A program made the position numbers and the translations under genes. DNA of 7,247 bases from Cytophagales bacterium (GTDB lineage: Bacteria; Bacteroidota; Bacteroidia; Cytophagales; ES-bin-26). The stretch is from assembly GCA_014379925.1 (NCBI GenBank), contig JACMKY010000299.1, forward strand, positions 1 through 7,247, read 5' to 3'. Below the pieces are notes generated by a model. It did not search any database. It saw only the letters and a program-made list of their open reading frames with translations, and was not told the DNA's origin. Below are positions 6,407 through 7,247 of the stretch, one piece after another (position 1 is the first letter of the stretch; each line of letters starts with the position of its first letter).

Positions 6407-7177
6407 ATGCCCGATTTTGTTGATCGCCGTTCCATTGTGCGCACCATTTGGGGAAACGCCGACGTGGTGCTGCTCATCTTTGCGGGATCGGCGGCCGAAT
6501 TTGCCCTCAACCGCGCCGTGGATTGGCTCTTTTTTACGGGCAAACTTCCGGCCGATCCGATCGGGCGGCTGTTCTCCACTGTTCGCTACGCCCAGGACAT
6601 CATTTTTGCGGAGGAGTCGAAAGCCCGGCAAACGATCGCCCGCATGGTGGCCATTCACGGCGGGGTGGAACGCCAGCGCGGCCAGGCCATTCCCGACTGG
6701 GCCTACCGCGACGTACTCTACATGCTGGTGGATTATTCGGAGCGGGCCCATCAACTGCTGCGTCGGCCGCTCACGGCCGGAGAGCGTGAAGAACTCTACC
6801 GCACGTTCCGCCGCGTGGGCGAAGGTATGCACGTGCCCGACTTACCGGCCAACTACGCAGAATGGCAACTGGATCGTCAGCGACACCTGGAGCGGGACCT
6901 GGTATCCAGCCCCTATACGGACCAACTTTTCGGACGCTACCGGGAAGAACTGGGCGCCTGGCGCTACGGTTTGTTGCGGCAGGCGCAGGCCCTGCTGGTG
7001 CCGGAGCGCGTCCGGGGCCTCCTGCGGCTGCCGGCCCGGCCCGGCCTTTTCTACACCCTCTGGATGTACCGCGTATTCGAGCGCTTCCGGCTGCGGGCGC
7101 TCGTTCAACGGGCGCTGTTGCCCGCCCGATACCTGGACGAAATCCGGCAACTGGAACGCATTTTAGTGGATAATTGA
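6407..7177 (+). CDS. DUF2236 / MpaB-family putative heme oxygenase
   Basis: A 256-residue protein of the DUF2236 family, which includes the ER-bound oxygenase MpaB and the rubber oxygenase Lcp. The helical core starts with RTIWGNADVVLLIFAGSAAE (12-31). RLFSTVRYAQDIIF (54-67) and VAIHGGV (81-87) follow. R54, T58 and H84 occupy the places of the Lcp Arg/Thr pair and proximal heme histidine as I recall them, so b-type heme binding is plausible. Then come IPDWAYRDVLYMLVDYSERA (95-114), HVPDLPANYAEW (142-153) and a C-terminal helical block with ARPGLFYTLWMYR (210-222). No signal peptide is seen, so a cytosolic or membrane-associated location is inferred. The length is near the usual 250-300 residues. 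The natural substrate is unknown. ATG 6407 fits the family start. It is divergent from the DUF1080 gene and has no operon partner visible in the window. Confidence 0.88.
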   Translation: MPDFVDRRSIVRTIWGNADVVLLIFAGSAAEFALNRAVDWLFFTGKLPADPIGRLFSTVRYAQDIIFAEESKARQTIARMVAIHGGVERQRGQAIPDWAYRDVLYMLVDYSERAHQLLRRPLTAGEREELYRTFRRVGEGMHVPDLPANYAEWQLDRQRHLERDLVSSPYTDQLFGRYREELGAWRYGLLRQAQALLVPERVRGLLRLPARPGLFYTLWMYRVFERFRLRALVQRALLPARYLDEIRQLERILVDN

Positions 7178-7247
7178 TAATTGTTTTTCTGGGGTATCGA
7201 ACGTTCGGCGGAAACTATCCACTATCCTAGTTCGACTTCGCTCACTA
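7168..7247. repeat. Intergenic repeat-like tail at window end
   Basis: GATAATT is repeated head to tail (7169-7175 and 7176-7182), overlapping the oxygenase stop codon. ACTATCC is repeated at 7214-7220 and 7221-7227. TTCGACTTCGCTCA (7231-7244) matches, on the opposite strand, the TGAGC-GTCGAA core of the REP-like element near 4511-4531. The window ends inside this stretch, so its full structure cannot be seen. Confidence 0.35.

Noticed and set aside
1..7247. A new multi-gene system spanning the window
   Set aside because: Gene orientations alternate, gaps are wide, and the families have no known or visible functional link. I see no shared regulatory motif joining them.

Overview
This 7.2-kb window looks like chromosomal DNA of a GC-rich member of Bacteroidota, most likely order Cytophagales (for example the Spirosoma/Larkinella group). 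The reasons are a C-terminal sorting domain of the type IX secretion system, found only in this phylum, the absence of Shine-Dalgarno-like ribosome sites, and Bacteroidota-style family members such as a small secreted DUF1080 protein. The lineage call is an inference; no marker gene is present.

Layout. A large plus-strand gene (118-3345) encodes a secreted multidomain nuclease of the ExeM/NucH type: signal peptide, lamin-tail domain, Calx-beta domain, OB-like region, endonuclease/exonuclease/phosphatase domain and T9SS type A sorting domain. A GC-rich hairpin (3377-3399) separates it from a convergent minus-strand short-chain dehydrogenase (3487-4254) that closely resembles HSD10-type 3-hydroxyacyl-CoA dehydrogenases. 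The next 343 bases hold no gene, but contain several inverted repeats, including a nested REP-like palindromic element (4507-4579). Two more minus-strand genes follow: a DUF1697 protein with a GTG start (4598-5146) and a secreted DUF1080 / 3-keto-disaccharide hydrolase-like protein (5409-6044). Between these two lies a possible degenerate tail of a GNAT acetyltransferase. Upstream of the DUF1080 gene is an array of 16-bp tandem repeats ending in a hairpin, within a divergent intergenic region. The plus-strand gene beyond it (6407-7177) encodes a DUF2236 / MpaB-like putative heme oxygenase.

The genes do not form one operon or an obvious pathway: orientations alternate, spacings are wide and the functions are unrelated (extracellular DNA degradation, acyl-CoA or steroid-type oxidation, sugar processing, putative oxygenase). 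I see no mobile element, CRISPR array, RNA gene or defence system, and no convincing new multi-gene system. The most unusual content is in the intergenic DNA (tandem array, REP-like palindrome, gene remnant) and in the unclear translation start of the nuclease gene.
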